NCBI RefSeq assembly: GCF_025024155.1
Contig: NW_026251717.1
Location: forward strand, 1 to 64,000
Direction: 5' to 3'
DNA from: Gamsiella multidivaricata
Taxonomy: Eukaryota; Mortierellomycota; Mortierellomycetes; Mortierellales; Mortierellaceae
DNA: 64,000 nucleotides
Below the pieces are notes generated by a model. The model saw nothing but the letters and a program-made list of their open reading frames with translations. It was not told the DNA's origin and searched no databases. The first letter of the stretch is position 1. Every line of letters begins with the position of its first letter. The position numbers were made by a program, and so were the translations under genes. Below, in pieces: positions 1-11,525 of this stretch.

Positions 1-938
1 TGCTGGCAGGGCGCTGAATACTATAGCACTACATCGGACATTCGTTACTCCTTCTCACTATCCTCTGTCACACGTCGCACCGCCCGTCGATCTCTCCCAT
101 GGACACACACAGCCAAGCACAAGCACAAGCGCACGTGGATACATGATATGTTTGGATGATAACGGCTTTAGCAGCGGAACTGCGCCCGTATTTTTAGATC
201 CAATCTACTGGTCGATTGCTTCACAAAACTCTACAATTTGAAGACAGAAGACGCCCCCTTACTCAAGCCCCAAGGTGGGGGGCTGCAACCATTCTCCGGC
301 GATTCTTCATTCATCCGGACACGGAAAGTGTACAGCCAACATCCGAGAAGACGATTCGGATAAGCAACCAAAAGTTTATCCTTCCGAAGACCATTGCCTC
401 GATACAATGTGGGGAAAGCATTCGGAAATTCCCTTCACTCCTGAATTATAGCTCATGCCTCCAGTTTTTTATGGGAGAATGGCGATAATACTTTAGGCAA
501 ATCGTGTCCAAGCCTATTCTTTCTTCCATACTCGACCTTTGGGATCGCGTTGAACGATCTGGAGCGAAAATCTCCAGCCTACGTGCCTACTTTTTGGATA
601 GAATGGCACTCTCTTTTTTTTTTTTTCAGACTCCAAACCCCCTTTCCTGAGCATTCGCCGTCCAAAGTAAGGAAGGAATCTAGACAGTGTGCAATGGTAA
701 AGTGCACAAACCGCATTGAGACCTTTGTTAGACATCCGCTTTTGTAGAAAGCCATAATCAACACGCATCTTGTCTATGCTCTAATCGCAAAAAAATCAAT
801 TCGCACTGCCACATCTTCTACACTTACTTCCATTGTCCTGTTTAAATGAAATGCAAATGGTATTATAATATGGATAATATGGGTATTAAATGAATGAGCG
901 AGCAAGAAAACAAGAGACTGCATGCTTATGTGTCTAGA
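1..938. other. intergenic, no supported gene
   Basis: No reading frame here has protein-like composition or splice-consistent continuation. The stretch contains short T-runs (around 613-627) and lies downstream of the minus-strand transporter gene. The open frames at 216-488 and 514-768 have low-complexity or random composition and I reject them. Confidence 0.6.
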
Positions 939-3461
939 CTACTTGTAAATGACCTTCAACTCGATGACGACCACCGACAAGGCTATAAAGATGACCATCG
1001 GCATCACGCCCATATTCCACCTGAAAAATCCCCAGAACCCCACATTACTCTTCTTACTCCTCAACACCGAGTCCCACATCAATCCAGCCAGCGAACTGAT
1101 CAGCGTCGTGCACGCCCCCAGATTACTTCCGACAATCAACCCAAACAAACATCCCCTCACGACCTCAGGCGTCGCCAAGGGTGATCCCACAAACCTCGGA
1201 TGCTGCAGGATCCTCGCCACCAGGATCGTCATCGGCACATTGTTGAACAGGTTACACAACAGCACCGAAATAAACCCGACCGCGTACGTCGCTACAATGT
1301 AGTTGGGGATCAAGTTCGTGGCCCAGCCCGCAAAGATCGCAATCCATCCGGAATTGGAGAGCCCCTCGACCATGATGAACATACTGAACGTGAACGGGAG
1401 GATCGCCCAGGGCATCCGGATGATGATCGCGTATAGGAGTGGCCATCGGTGCTCGAATCTGTTGATCGCATGTTTAATCGTCCTGCGTCGGGGGTGCTTT
1501 GGAGTCCTGGCTCCAGTGGTCGTGGTCGGGCGAGGACTAAGGATTGACTGCTGTGCCGGGGCGTCGTCGCTGCTCACGGGTATAGAAATCTCCTCCGGTC
1601 GGTCTTTTGAAACACTTCCTGTCGAGTCCTGCTTCTCATTGCTAGAGGCCATCATAGGCCCTTTGGGAGGCTGATCCAGTTGTGCGATGTCCTGATTATG
1701 TTGATCCTCCTCATCGTCATCATCACTATCGCTATCATCATCGCCGTTATTGTCTTCTGCTCCCAATATCTGAACCGGATGCACATAACTCTGCTCCCGC
1801 ACCGCAATTCCCGGCAACCCCTGCTCAATCCGGCCCTCAACTCCTCCATCAGCAGCAGCATACGACTCCTTCCTATTCAGTTCTGTCGCTCCGGCGCCCT
1901 CCTGCACATCGCCTGGAGCAGCATCCGACTTTGGTTCTGGCACACCCTTGAAGTTCCCCCGATAATCATGCCAAATATCCCTGGTCAGCGTCAACAACGC
2001 AAACGGCCCCGTGACGATCCAAACGGAGACATGTGCAAACGACGTCCCGATCAAGCAAATCAAGGAACTCGACAGAACCGCGAGTCCAAAGATAGCCCCA
2101 AAGGGATCTACCAGGCACGACCGCGGATCGACATCGGGGCTCTTGATCGTCTTGGGGATATATTTCTCCTTCCGGAAATTGATCCGCAGCATCACATAGC
2201 ATGCTGCGATGGAGGCAAAGGTCGGGAGGAGCATCCAGGCACTGTATTCGAGAAAGGAGACCCCGTAGGCTTGACAGGCGACCACGTTCGTCAGGTTGCC
2301 GATATACAGGGCCATCGATGCTGGGAATGTTTGTAAGAAAGGAGGTGGGTGACCAATGAGAGAAGGACATTTTCAGATTAAAGTTGAATCCAAATTCAAA
2401 CACTCAAAAAATAAAAGACACCAAAGGAGAGGGGAAGATGTGGAGGGGATGAACATACCGATATTGGCAGTTTGCACCTCGGCCATGAGGAATGCCACGG
2501 GCGTGACCAGGTCCACGGCACGAGAGAAGTAAACCAGGAAGGGTGTCATCGTCAAGATCACCACGTCGTTACTCGTCAACCCGCTCATGATCGTCGAGAG
2601 CAGGAAGAAATACAGAAAGATGCGCTGGCCGCCCCCTCCGCCTCGCTTCGAGATCACGAAGGCGGCGTATTGCAGCACACCTGTCATGTCTAGACTGATG
2701 CAGATGTAGGCCTATTGATTAACGATGATGTTCAAAAGAAAAAAGAAAAAAGTAATGTTCGATAGAAGAACGGAGAGTGTATCCATGACGTCTCAGACCC
2801 AGTAGGTTTTGTGAAGGGGGGAGGATTTCGGATAAGTGCGACTGTATCGGCGCTGCTGCAGGGGAAATCATTCGACGAAGGGCGCAAGGGAAGAATTATG
2901 TCATATGCGCGAACCCTACTCAATTCTGCAACCCAATGGACGAAACAAATGGAGTGAGGTTGAATACGCTACCAGTGAGAAGAAGAGGATCATAACAGCA
3001 TAGGGCTCGACGCCGCTCTCGGGCTCGCCGACGATACCATTGCGCACACTCTCGCCATCGATCGACTGTGTGGCCAGGAGAAAGAGCACCCCGAGAACGG
3101 GTGCGGTTGCGATGTTGAGGGTGATGTGATACGGATACTTGGTCCTCCTCTTCTGCTTCTTGCTGAGTACGTTGTTTTCACTATCATTGTTGATGTTGCG
3201 TGGGCGTTCATCGCTGGGTCCTGTTGATGTCGCTGCGGCGATGGTAGTAGCTGATCCTTCTGCTGCACTAGCTTGTATTGTTGTTGGTAGCGGTGTTGAT
3301 GTATTAGTCGAGATGTAATTGGAGTGTTTGCGTCTTGAACAGGGAATGGGAAGTGGAATGCGAACAGGCCGAATGACGAGGATGATGACTATCATGAATG
3401 TGCAGACGACCAGCCAGCTGTGGACATCGAGGCTGTGTTCGGAGGACTCTATTGAGTCCAT
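939..3461 (-). CDS. ArsB/NhaD-type ion transporter (CitMHS-like)
   Basis: Three exons on the minus strand: 3461-2973, 2711-2459 and 2320-939. They join in frame (phases 0 and 1) across GT-AG introns of 261 and 138 bp to give 707 aa. Family hallmarks cross the splice sites. Exon 2 opens with AYICISLDMTGVL, the conserved helix of ArsB/NhaD-type permeases, followed by SGLTSNDVVILTMTP. The exon 2/3 joint restores QTANIASMALYIGNLTN, matching the N-I-A-S...GN-x-TN segment of the family. The C-terminal half has further helices and a second N-N-x-P motif (CNLFNNVPMTI). A long hydrophilic loop with a run of Asp/Glu separates the two halves. The protein should be a plasma- or vacuolar-membrane pump or exchanger. 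The substrate (arsenite, Na+/H+ or an organic anion) cannot be decided from sequence. The start is the first Met, before one N-terminal hydrophobic segment. Confidence 0.85.
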
Positions 3462-4139
3462 TACAGAAGAAGAGGAGTCAGGGATCCAAGGTCCTGGAAA
3501 GAAGGAGAGGATAGGTGTGCAAGCAGCAGTCTACTTTTTGTGCAGGGGGCTGTGTGAGACTATTAGAGTTAGCAAGATATGCTACATATAATGAGTGTGG
3601 ACGAAAAACAGCAAGGGCGTGATGATGGGTATGTGATCAGAAGGAAGTGGGGAGAGAGAAAGACAGAGACGGAAGAGAACACCGGCTTCTTATATATGAC
3701 AGAAGAGAGAGAGGACTTTTTGGGGCCAAGGAGGATTTCTTCTCCTGCTCGAAGGTCTTGCGGTCGCAAGGGAAAGGGCGCATGGAGCACACCTGTGGTT
3801 CTGTTTGTTTGGAAAACAAACGGCGACCTTGAAGGTTGTCCAAATTGTTCCCCGAGAATGGAATTTGTCAATGTAGTCTCCAATAGCAAAACATAGTCTA
3901 CGCACACACTGCATGGATACATATGGTTATAGTTCCACAAGGCTACACAAGCAACAATTGTCGAAATCCCGACCTTGATCCAGTTCTACAGAGAGCGGGA
4001 TATGAACACACACGACGGAAACGAAGCCGTAAAGAACAAAAGCCTCCAGCATTGCGAACTATAGTCCTCGCACTTTCAAGTGGATAGATGAGCTCCTCGA
4101 GGCGACTACATAGAACTATCTAACCAAAGGGTTCATGCT
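3462..4139. other. promoter side of the transporter gene, otherwise empty
   Basis: This is the upstream region of the minus-strand transporter. It is purine-rich on the plus strand between about 3620 and 3740. The overlapping frames at 3569-3940 on both strands mirror each other and lack domain signals. I see no gene. Confidence 0.5.
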
Positions 4140-5160
4140 GGCAGCTAGTGCCCAACTTTCAAAAACCTCTACGACCATGACCCCTCCACTCTAAGCATCC
4201 CAGCTGCTGCCACTACTCTTTCATAGGACGATCTAACCCATTTAATGTTGGTTTTGCAAGGCCTGAGCATGATTCGCTCACACTTCAGCTTTACCGACAC
4301 ACCAGCCACGAGACCATCAAGTACAATAAAGCCCGGCAGCCAGGACCATGGCAAGCGCTCCAGGGACATGGTCATTAATTACAGATTTCTCAAGTTTAGA
4401 GTTATTCGAACCCAACTATCGACATCCAATGGACCAATGGACTTTCACTTCTGAATTGCACAAAGGTCTCCGTCGTCAAGAACTCTCGAGACTGGAGGTG
4501 CCACTCAGGAAGAATTCCTGCATCCGGAAGCTCGAACTGCACCTAAACCCTCTCTCCTTCTACATCAATGAACTCACACTCGGACTCTAGTTCATTGAAG
4601 GGCTCTCGCAGCTTAAGAAACTGTTGTTTACAGGAGGGGCTTAACAGTATCAGTTCAATTTCAGTTAGATCCCAAGATGCAGGCACCTGTTTGGAGCGAG
4701 TGGACTTTCGAGTCTGAATCTCACAGGACGGTATATAGGACGGTTAGGACCCTGGACAAGAATGACTTCCTTGACCGTATACGATAACGGTGATTTCTGG
4801 ATCGGTGGTCTGGTTGCATTTTTCCCCAGAACTCAAGCACCTCGTCGCCATATCCACATATTTACAGTAAGATAATTTTATTAAAATTCATCACCAGATA
4901 ATTCAACGCTGCCATTCAGATTATCCTTCCCATCTACAACATCTATCTCTATCTGCACGTTGGATAGAAAAGGGTCAAGCCTGCGCTGGCAGGATTGTTG
5001 CCAGTTTGTGAGCAGTCCCCGGAGCTCAAATCGTTCAAACTGGTGTCTACAGATATTTCTCACGAGATCATAACGAGCTTACTGGTCCACCATACAGAGT
5101 CGTCGTTGGAGGTGGTCTTGACGATTAACCAAAAAATTAACTAGTGCGACAGCAGCAGAG
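4140..5160 (+). pseudogene. F-box/LRR relic, locus 1
   Basis: Shredded copy of the F-box/LRR family whose intact member lies at 10035-11525. Collinear matches can be read directly. Around 4753-4800 the words PWTRMTSL and YDNGD match PWTKMTSL and YDSGD of the intact gene. About 4887-4940 matches the region encoding INQMIQHCHSDYPSRLQ. About 4985-5140 matches the LLRVC...ESSRLKTF...ESLEEVTV stretch. Many frameshifts and stops interrupt it, and no F-box start survives. Upstream, about 4340-4640, is LRR-like but more diverged. Non-functional. Confidence 0.7.
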
Positions 5161-6097
5161 TCGAGGGGTCGATTAGTGGTGAACTAGAAACACGTAAAAG
5201 AAAAATTATGAATGTCGTTTATGGATCATAACTAGGTTTCATATACACATATGTGGTCTATTGTACAGTGCCATAACGGTGTTACCTTAATGCTAGCGCT
5301 CTCCGTGTCGTAACCATGCTGCCCTGTAACTAGGTGATAATCCTGTTGCAGCTTGAGAGCAAAATCACGCAGCATTTATTGGTCACTTGAAGAGAGTAGC
5401 AAGGACAGCCTGCTTCAAACCCTATACGCCTGCGAAAAACCAAGCTTCCTTGAATAAACACAAAAAATGTAGATCGACTCTCCAATCTGTAATAGCAGCA
5501 ATATTAATAAAAGAAACTGCCATAGACTAATGCGCGTGGAATCGGTTTGCTTTTCGTCTTTCTTCTCTTTCACTTTTAAACACCCATGCTACCATCCCTG
5601 CTCGCTGGGTTGGTGCCGCTCATCAGCGCACGGTTTCACAGGACGGTCTGACTCATTGCATATATACGAGTCCGCAAGTCCTGGCACGTCACATTCATTC
5701 CAAAACTATATCGGCAAGTCCAGTACGGGATGTTGCTGTTACGGAGACAGCTCAGGAGGCGCCAAGGCTTGTGTAGCCGAGACCACCTTCAAGACGCACA
5801 GCTATACCAAGGGCGGAACGTATGGTTAGAACTCCTTGTGGACAAAGATGGCCCTTCTTGAACGCTACACGGCTATAGGAGCGTAGTCGCTTGAACTCAC
5901 GGATTTACACAACAAGTACGCTCATCGCAGGAGACTGCACACATGAACCATGTATCCTTTTTTTTTCCCCAAGGCCCCGCCTGAACGAGCCGAACCATGC
6001 TCGACACGCCTTACGTCGGAGTACAATACCTTGGCCCAGTGGTTATCGATAGACATGCGTTTTATAAGGCGCTCACCAGCGACCTCGTTTACAAACG
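5161..6097. other. no supported gene; scattered coding-like fragments
   Basis: Short stretches on the plus strand look once-coding, such as KALTSDLVYKRWLLFHAAF in the frame around 6050-6120. No continuous frame, start or family can be assigned. They may be the decayed 5' part of the locus that follows. Confidence 0.3.
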
Positions 6098-7445
6098 ATG
6101 GCTGTTGTTTCACGCGGCATTTTTGTGCCATATTTTACCTTTCCTACTCCCAACACGATGAGTATCGAGCCCATGTACTTCGGATCTGACAGCTTGGAGC
6201 GCGACTCAGACCTGGAGGTTCATCCCTTCTTCCTGGCCAACAGCGTCTCCGGATGGACAGTAGGAGCATTTCTGGCCAATATCCATCAGACTTCGAACAG
6301 TACTCTAGCGATCTTTGGTCTATTAAATCGTACAGAAGCATTCCCCGGCCGATAAGAAATTTCTGCTTTCGGCAACTGAAGTTCTTGGCCTCAGTCGCGG
6401 GTTCAAAACACGTCAACCTAATCCAAGCCCAGTCTCGGACATCCCAAAACACGCTCCTCATCAAAGATAACTGCTTGGATGAGTTGCAGCGTAATGGCAT
6501 TGCAAAACAAGAGGTAAAACTAAGGGTTGTCCGCCCTGACGCCGTCCACCTTGGCACGGAGGCACCTTCAGCAGAGCAACCCAATGGGCAGGGAACAGGG
6601 AACGCTGGGCAGGGTAAGGCCGATGACAGTGGCACCGGTATGTACCGTTTACTCCTTGCTCCGCTCGCAATGTTGTCCTAAATAAACATGCATCATGCTA
6701 GTATTGGCTGCTCTTCGCATGGCTCTGCCATAGAGGTATCAACGTCGCCAGCACTGACTTCAGCCGTCAAAAAGTGCAAAAAGAACCTTTACGCCACGGA
6801 AGAGTCTTGGCGCTCTCTAGCCCTCTCGCTAATAGATATGATAAGAACGAAGCTGTCCTTGGTATAGAGAGAGTTGGATATCATAAGCAATAGCTGATAT
6901 AGCATGTACATGTGCAATAGGTGAACGGCGAAAAAGATATCTCGTTTCCAGAACCGCTGCCAGATATGCTCCCTGTCCATACTCTGCTGTTTGACCATGC
7001 CGTCAAGTTGTTGAAGGAATACCAAAGTCAAAATCCTCAAGAAAAAGACATCATTCTCGTCAAAGACGCTCAGTAAGTCAAAGATCTTTCTATAGTTGCA
7101 TTGAGTACACTCCCTCATGAATTGTCGATCTAATGATGAACATTTATATGCTTCAATAGGGTAGTCATGTCATGTACCCTGAATACCATGTCAATGAGGG
7201 CCTGCCAGCACTTTGAGGAACTGGATGATAAGGATCTATTTGAGACTGTGAAGTCTTTAAGCGTCATTGATGGATTCGAGAAGCATGGATGCACCGCCAT
7301 CATTCAAAAGTACAGCTCCATCCTTGCAAAGAAAGGCGTGGCTAATCTCAAGAAGAGGCTGATCATCGACCGAGGAGCCATAAACAGCAAGTACGTTGAT
7401 GTCGCGGACCTACGCTTGTTCAGAGTCAGGATGATCTTTTTCTAA
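6098..7445 (+). pseudogene. decayed multi-exon gene, family unknown
   Basis: Several plus-strand segments look coding and are joined by plausible splice sites. A frame ending near 6640 (KLRVVRPDAVHLGT, then KADDSGTG) meets a GTATGT donor. After CCATAG near 6731 the frame resumes as VSTSPALTSAVKKCKKNL and runs to a stop near 6860. A third piece (HAVKLLKEYQSQNPQEKD) ends at a GTAAGT donor near 7072. It continues after CAATAG near 7158 as HVMYPEYHVNEGLP, then shifts frame into FEELDDKDLFETVKSL to 7445. The first piece itself changes frame near 6340. I do not recognise the family. Frame breaks make it a relic, although one or two could be unrecognised introns. Confidence 0.4.
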
Positions 7446-8100
7446 GCAAGGCAGATACGGAAAAATAGCATCAAGTAATCAAGTGTCAAGAGAGAGGCGT
7501 CAGGATGAGCTTAGGGCTATATTCGAGTTGCTAGATAAGGAATAAAACAGACACAGAACTATGAAATATATATGTTTCTATTTGCCTTGTGTAACTATTA
7601 TCACAGCGGGAGCCGACCTATAATGTGTCACTTCTTTTCTTTATTTTCTGCACCGAAAATCCAAAGCAAATAGACAAAGGAAATAAAGAAAAAACGAAAA
7701 CAAAACTGCTCGAATGCTCTGGATACACCTCATCTTCTTTGCTTGAACGGGAGAACGATGGCGACTGGGAGTGGTGGGGAGGGACATTATAGGTCGGCTC
7801 CCTCGGATAATATGCTCTTCTCTTCATATTATTCGAGATCGCTGTGGTATTATACGCGTTACCAAGAGGTAGTCCGATCCCTGCCAAGAGTCGACCGATC
7901 ACTTGCCAAGCGCCGCTGTGGCAGTGCCATAGCTCGTGGCGCGCGACAGTTGATGTGGAGCAGCTACCAGCAGACGCTGAATTGGAAGATAGGGTCCTGC
8001 AATCCTGATCTTACTGTAAACATTGTGATTACATCGAACAGCATAGTTGATGTGATATCTGTACACCATTTAGTAACAATGCGAATCTGTTTTTCTTAGC
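7446..8100. other. no supported gene
   Basis: The region contains an AT-rich stretch (7540-7740) and frames of mixed composition on both strands. Nothing here has a recognisable domain. It may be the lost middle between the relics on either side. Confidence 0.4.
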
Positions 8101-9161
8101 TGCCAGTTTATTCTTCGACATCCGTTTGGCAATGCCATACCATCCGAGAACGATTGCTTACAGTTGTGGACGTCAATTTTTTCTGTGATGGTGGACAAGC
8201 AGACACTCCACACGTAAGTCGCGACAATATGGTGTGGTGTAATTGTGCCATCTACGCATACAATCCGGAAACAACTCTAACCAAGAAGTCGTTCATTGAT
8301 CATTAGTAGAAAGAAGATTTTGGAGGCATCCAAGATCATGAGGCAGCGACAGGCGACTGAGTACAGTGAAGTGGGTGATTCCGGATGAAAAGTAGATTGC
8401 CTCTTCATGTACGAGGGATTTGAGGTCTCGAACATCGAGTTCAAAAAGCTAGGCAGCACGGATAGAGATTGCTCTCCAAAACTGCAAGAACGCCAGGTTA
8501 GCCCGATGCATCCAAGAATTGCATCTTGCTCTCGGTGTGAAGGACACTTCGACGATGATGGCCGACGTCGCAGATATGTGAATCATCTTACATGGGGCTA
8601 ATTATCGCATGCTGCGAGATCATGTTATTGAGTATTTTGTTTATTTTGGATACTTTAACTAGGGTTCGTTGGGATCTTTATCAAATCAAACCGATGGGAG
8701 GGACCGCAATTGCAGGAGAGACGACTCCGACCACGGTCCATCTACCTCGAAGCACTAGGGGCTTGAAGACGTTTCTGAAAGGCGACTCCCTCGCCATCAT
8801 GTGGAACTATGTAGTAAGCGTCTCTTTTTCTTTTCTTTTTTTTTATTGTCGCTGTTGTTGGTTGACACCGCGGCTAACCATGCCTGTTCTCTCTTGCTCC
8901 CGTAGGGGTAGAGCAAAGGAGCGTCATGACGTCGCCTTAGAGAAGACCATACTGGAGAGAGGCGTCGCAAGGTCAAGCAATGCAGCCCACTCAGCCATGG
9001 CGAAAAGGTTTCAGAACAACGTGATGCTTACGCCTTCGAGAAAAAGAACTAAGGCAGGCGGGGTTAGGATCCAGAGCCCGTCGGATCCGCTACAAGGCAG
9101 CCGAACCCACTCGCCACCGTTATCGCCAACAGAGGAGCTGCTGAAGTTGACTCGACCATGA
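8101..9161 (+). pseudogene. decayed effector-like gene with PD-(D/E)XK-type motif
   Basis: Plus-strand fragments resemble a nuclease-like family of fungal accessory proteins. Around 8389-8450 the frame reads KVDCLFMYEG then VSNIEFKKLG: an Asp, about 14 residues, then Glu-x-Lys, which is the PD-(D/E)XK arrangement. A TGA at 8386-8388 interrupts just before it (CGA would give Arg). About 8465-8560 continues in a shifted frame as NARLARCIQELHLALGVKD. An open frame from 8592 carries GETTPTTVHLPRSTRGLK and SLAIMWNYV up to a GTAAGC donor at 8814. CGTAG at 8905 closes a 92-bp intron, but the following Ser/Pro-rich tail (to 9161) is in a different phase. At least three breaks make it non-functional. 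The assignment rests on motif spacing and remembered family resemblance. Confidence 0.5.
8814..8905 (+). other. intron-like segment inside the decayed nuclease-like gene
   Basis: GTAAGC donor, T-rich middle and CCGTAG acceptor make a typical 92-bp fungal intron. Removing it does not restore the downstream frame, which supports pseudogene status. Confidence 0.45.
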
Positions 9162-9325
9162 ATCACTTTTTATTTTACCTTGAGCCTTGCAAATATTTCC
9201 CCAAAGCACCCTCAACATCCATTATTGCGCCCAAGTATAGCTCCCAGTGGGGTCGAGGGCAGGCTGAAACAAAGTTGTATTTGTTACTATCAGTTCCAGA
9301 TCCTCGCCTTTTCACGCGCCCTCGC

Positions 9326-9333
9326 TATAAAAA
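9326..9333 (+). promoter_or_regulatory. TATA box upstream of the Crinkler relic
   Basis: TATAAAAA lies about 210 bp before the ATG at 9540. A long CT-rich leader with repeated ATTCTCCTTCACT words lies between them, which looks like an intact core promoter and 5' leader. The coding part behind it is broken, so the promoter appears orphaned. Confidence 0.5.
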
Positions 9334-9539
9334 CATACGCATTTCTTCTCCATTCAGCCATTCTCCTTCACTTAGCTATTCTCCTTCACTCCTTCAAACC
9401 ACTCTTCTCTCTCACACTGTTCCTCTCTGTCATCACCCTCTCTATCGTTGTACACAACACTCTTTCAATTACTTGTACAGTTTGTCGTCTGCTCACTCAC
9501 TCGACTATGCGAAGTCAATTACGCGCCCCTTCTTCCACG

Positions 9540-9830
9540 ATGGCAAACCTCGAGCTCTTTGTCTAGTCGGTGGAGAATCCTGTTCAAATGCGTTAACTGT
9601 CCAGATTTTCTTCCTGAGGATGTCAAGGACCTCAAGGACCACATTAAAGCCAAGACGACTCCCACATTCGATTGCATTGCAGCGAATAAGCTAGCTCTAT
9701 GGCTCATCACATCCATAACCCTGTCTACCTGAATGAGATTGATTCTAAGAAAGATTCACTTAAGGCTTTCTATATTCCTGCGAACATGAAGAAAGCACGA
9801 ATATGTGGTTTTAAACTTCTCGAAATTTGC
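9540..9830 (+). pseudogene. Crinkler (CRN) N-terminal ubiquitin-like domain relic
   Basis: The ATG at 9540 opens MANLELF, the usual beginning of fungal CRN N-terminal domains. A short indel then moves the reading to LCLVGGESCSNAL (frame beginning near 9560). Another shift gives DVKDLKDHIKAKTTPTF and AANKLALW. A third frame holds PVYLNEIDSKKDSLKAF. These four pieces are in family order (LFCLVDGE, DLKxLIKAK, ADKLTLW, LNEIDSK). The domain stops without the closing HIIVQRP-type motif and no NTPase or nuclease follows. At least three frameshifts occur in under 300 bp. It was a secreted or effector-type protein header in its intact state. Confidence 0.7.
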
Positions 9831-10034
9831 TTCGCCCTATTTTGTGGAAACAGACACTTCGTCTATATGCGGGCAAAAGCATTGACAACAGCAGCCATAA
9901 AATCTAAAACGCTTTGATACCTTCCCTGCTGTTTTTCTTCGTTATTACCATCGTCTTCGATTTTGCCATTGCCTCTGCCTTTGACATTCCTTACCTTCAC
10001 CACCCATTTACACACAATTCCACCCACTTCACCC

Positions 10035-11525
10035 ATGGAACCTTCTTCACTTCAAGTCCCCGAGCTGCTGTCGCTTATCGCTGTCTGGTTGCCACAAAGC
10101 GACCTGGCTAGCTGCGTACTAGCCTGCAAGTTTTGGAAAGGAGCATTCACTCCACGGCTTTATCGGCGGGTCTACTATGGAACAGCCCAGCATAAAATAG
10201 CCCACCAACTGGAGTCTTGGCAAGGGTTTCAAAAACACGGCCACCACATACTCATCCTTCATATAAATTTTACAGAGATTCCGGATGTCGAGCTGTTTGG
10301 TCCCAAGTGCCAGAATATAACGGAGTTTCATCTTTACCCAGATGACATCTGCCCGCCCGCTCTAAGGTCTTCAAGGCTGAGGGCACTGCTCCAACGGAAC
10401 CCCAGTATCACACGATTCCTATTGGATCCTGGGTATCGGTCGCCTTCCATTGACGATTATCTGTCCGACCTCGAGTTCGTTGCAGATCTCCCACAACTTA
10501 GTGAATTGACCCTAGCCTCAGGAGCGTTCCTCGCTGCCGACAGTTTCGAACATCTGCTGAGATGCGGACCCCGACTTAGACGACTGGACCGACGGATTTG
10601 GGGACACACTAATATCGACTTTAGCCCCGAAAACGCCGGTTCACAGGGAAAGAGAGCTCCGTGGACAAAGATGACTTCGTTGACTCTTTATGATAGCGGT
10701 GATGACAGAGCATCCATACTACTCGGACTCTGTCCGAGGCTCAAGCACCTTGGGCTCAGAATAGCTCCTAGAGCCAGCCACCATGGACACAAACTTATCA
10801 ACCAGATGATTCAACATTGCCACTCGGACTACCCCTCTCGCCTCCAGTATCTGTCCTTGTCCGGCCTTTGGGGCGAGGCTGCATGGACTGCACTAGCGGA
10901 ATTACTACGGGTTTGCGGAGAGTCCTCACGACTGAAAACCTTTGCATTGGATTCAGCGAGCGCTACTCCAGAGGCTATGGCAAATCTGGTCAAGTACCAC
11001 GGAGAGTCGTTGGAAGAAGTGACTGTAACAAGAAACCAAAGCCCTCTCGTGGGTATTGATATGCAGGCTTTACTGGCCGGCTGTCCAAGGTTGGAACGTT
11101 TGGAGATTTTTTCGAGTGGTGAGGCGTTGTATATGGAGGATATTGTGCGATCGCCGTGGGTGTGCGCATCCCTAAAAGAGCTGTCTGTCCGGATAATTCG
11201 AAGGACCCCCCACGATACATCCGCAGAGGATTTAAGCGAGGTCACATTGAGGCCGAGCAATATCAACGACGCACAATTGCAGCGACAGGTCTGGCAGCAG
11301 CTTGGTGATATGAGCAATCTGCAGAGACTGGAAATCCGGTCTTTTGATCCGTATAGACCGGAGGCAAGAAGGGATTTATTTGTCAAGAACGGTGGACGGG
11401 CGCAGCTATTCAGGTTAAAGCATCTGACCGTATTGGAAATGTCTGCAGATAAGAAGATTATGAGAGACAGTGATCGGGCGTGGCTCATAGAGAGAATGCC
11501 ATCGCTCCGCATCCATCGCCTGTAA
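10035..11525 (+). CDS. F-box/LRR protein, locus 2 (intact)
   Basis: Single exon, 496 aa when started at the second in-frame Met (10035). The 24 codons above it are Pro/Thr-rich leader-like sequence, and the F-box begins directly after this Met: VPELLSLIAVWLPQSDLA...CKFWKGAF at residues about 8-40. The rest is a series of irregular leucine-rich repeats, for example LPQLSELTLASGAFL, MTSLTLYDSG and CPRLKHLGLRI. F-box proteins bind Skp1 and recruit substrates to the SCF ubiquitin ligase through the repeats; the substrate is unknown. No internal stop or frameshift. It is the reference copy for the relic at 4140-5160, so the two loci are duplicates about 6 kb apart. Confidence 0.85.
   Translation: MEPSSLQVPELLSLIAVWLPQSDLASCVLACKFWKGAFTPRLYRRVYYGTAQHKIAHQLESWQGFQKHGHHILILHINFTEIPDVELFGPKCQNITEFHLYPDDICPPALRSSRLRALLQRNPSITRFLLDPGYRSPSIDDYLSDLEFVADLPQLSELTLASGAFLAADSFEHLLRCGPRLRRLDRRIWGHTNIDFSPENAGSQGKRAPWTKMTSLTLYDSGDDRASILLGLCPRLKHLGLRIAPRASHHGHKLINQMIQHCHSDYPSRLQYLSLSGLWGEAAWTALAELLRVCGESSRLKTFALDSASATPEAMANLVKYHGESLEEVTVTRNQSPLVGIDMQALLAGCPRLERLEIFSSGEALYMEDIVRSPWVCASLKELSVRIIRRTPHDTSAEDLSEVTLRPSNINDAQLQRQVWQQLGDMSNLQRLEIRSFDPYRPEARRDLFVKNGGRAQLFRLKHLTVLEMSADKKIMRDSDRAWLIERMPSLRIHRL

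Noticed and set aside
1680..2336. Plus-strand frame of 218 codons
   Set aside because: Lies inside the transporter exon on the opposite strand; the minus-strand protein has clear family motifs and splice sites.
7618..7902. Minus-strand GRLLAGIGLPLGNAYN resembling an MFS loop
   Set aside because: Only one short block, continuing into low-complexity sequence; no other MFS motif nearby on that strand.
10829..11512. Minus-strand frame of 227 codons
   Set aside because: Antisense of the intact F-box/LRR gene; no domain.
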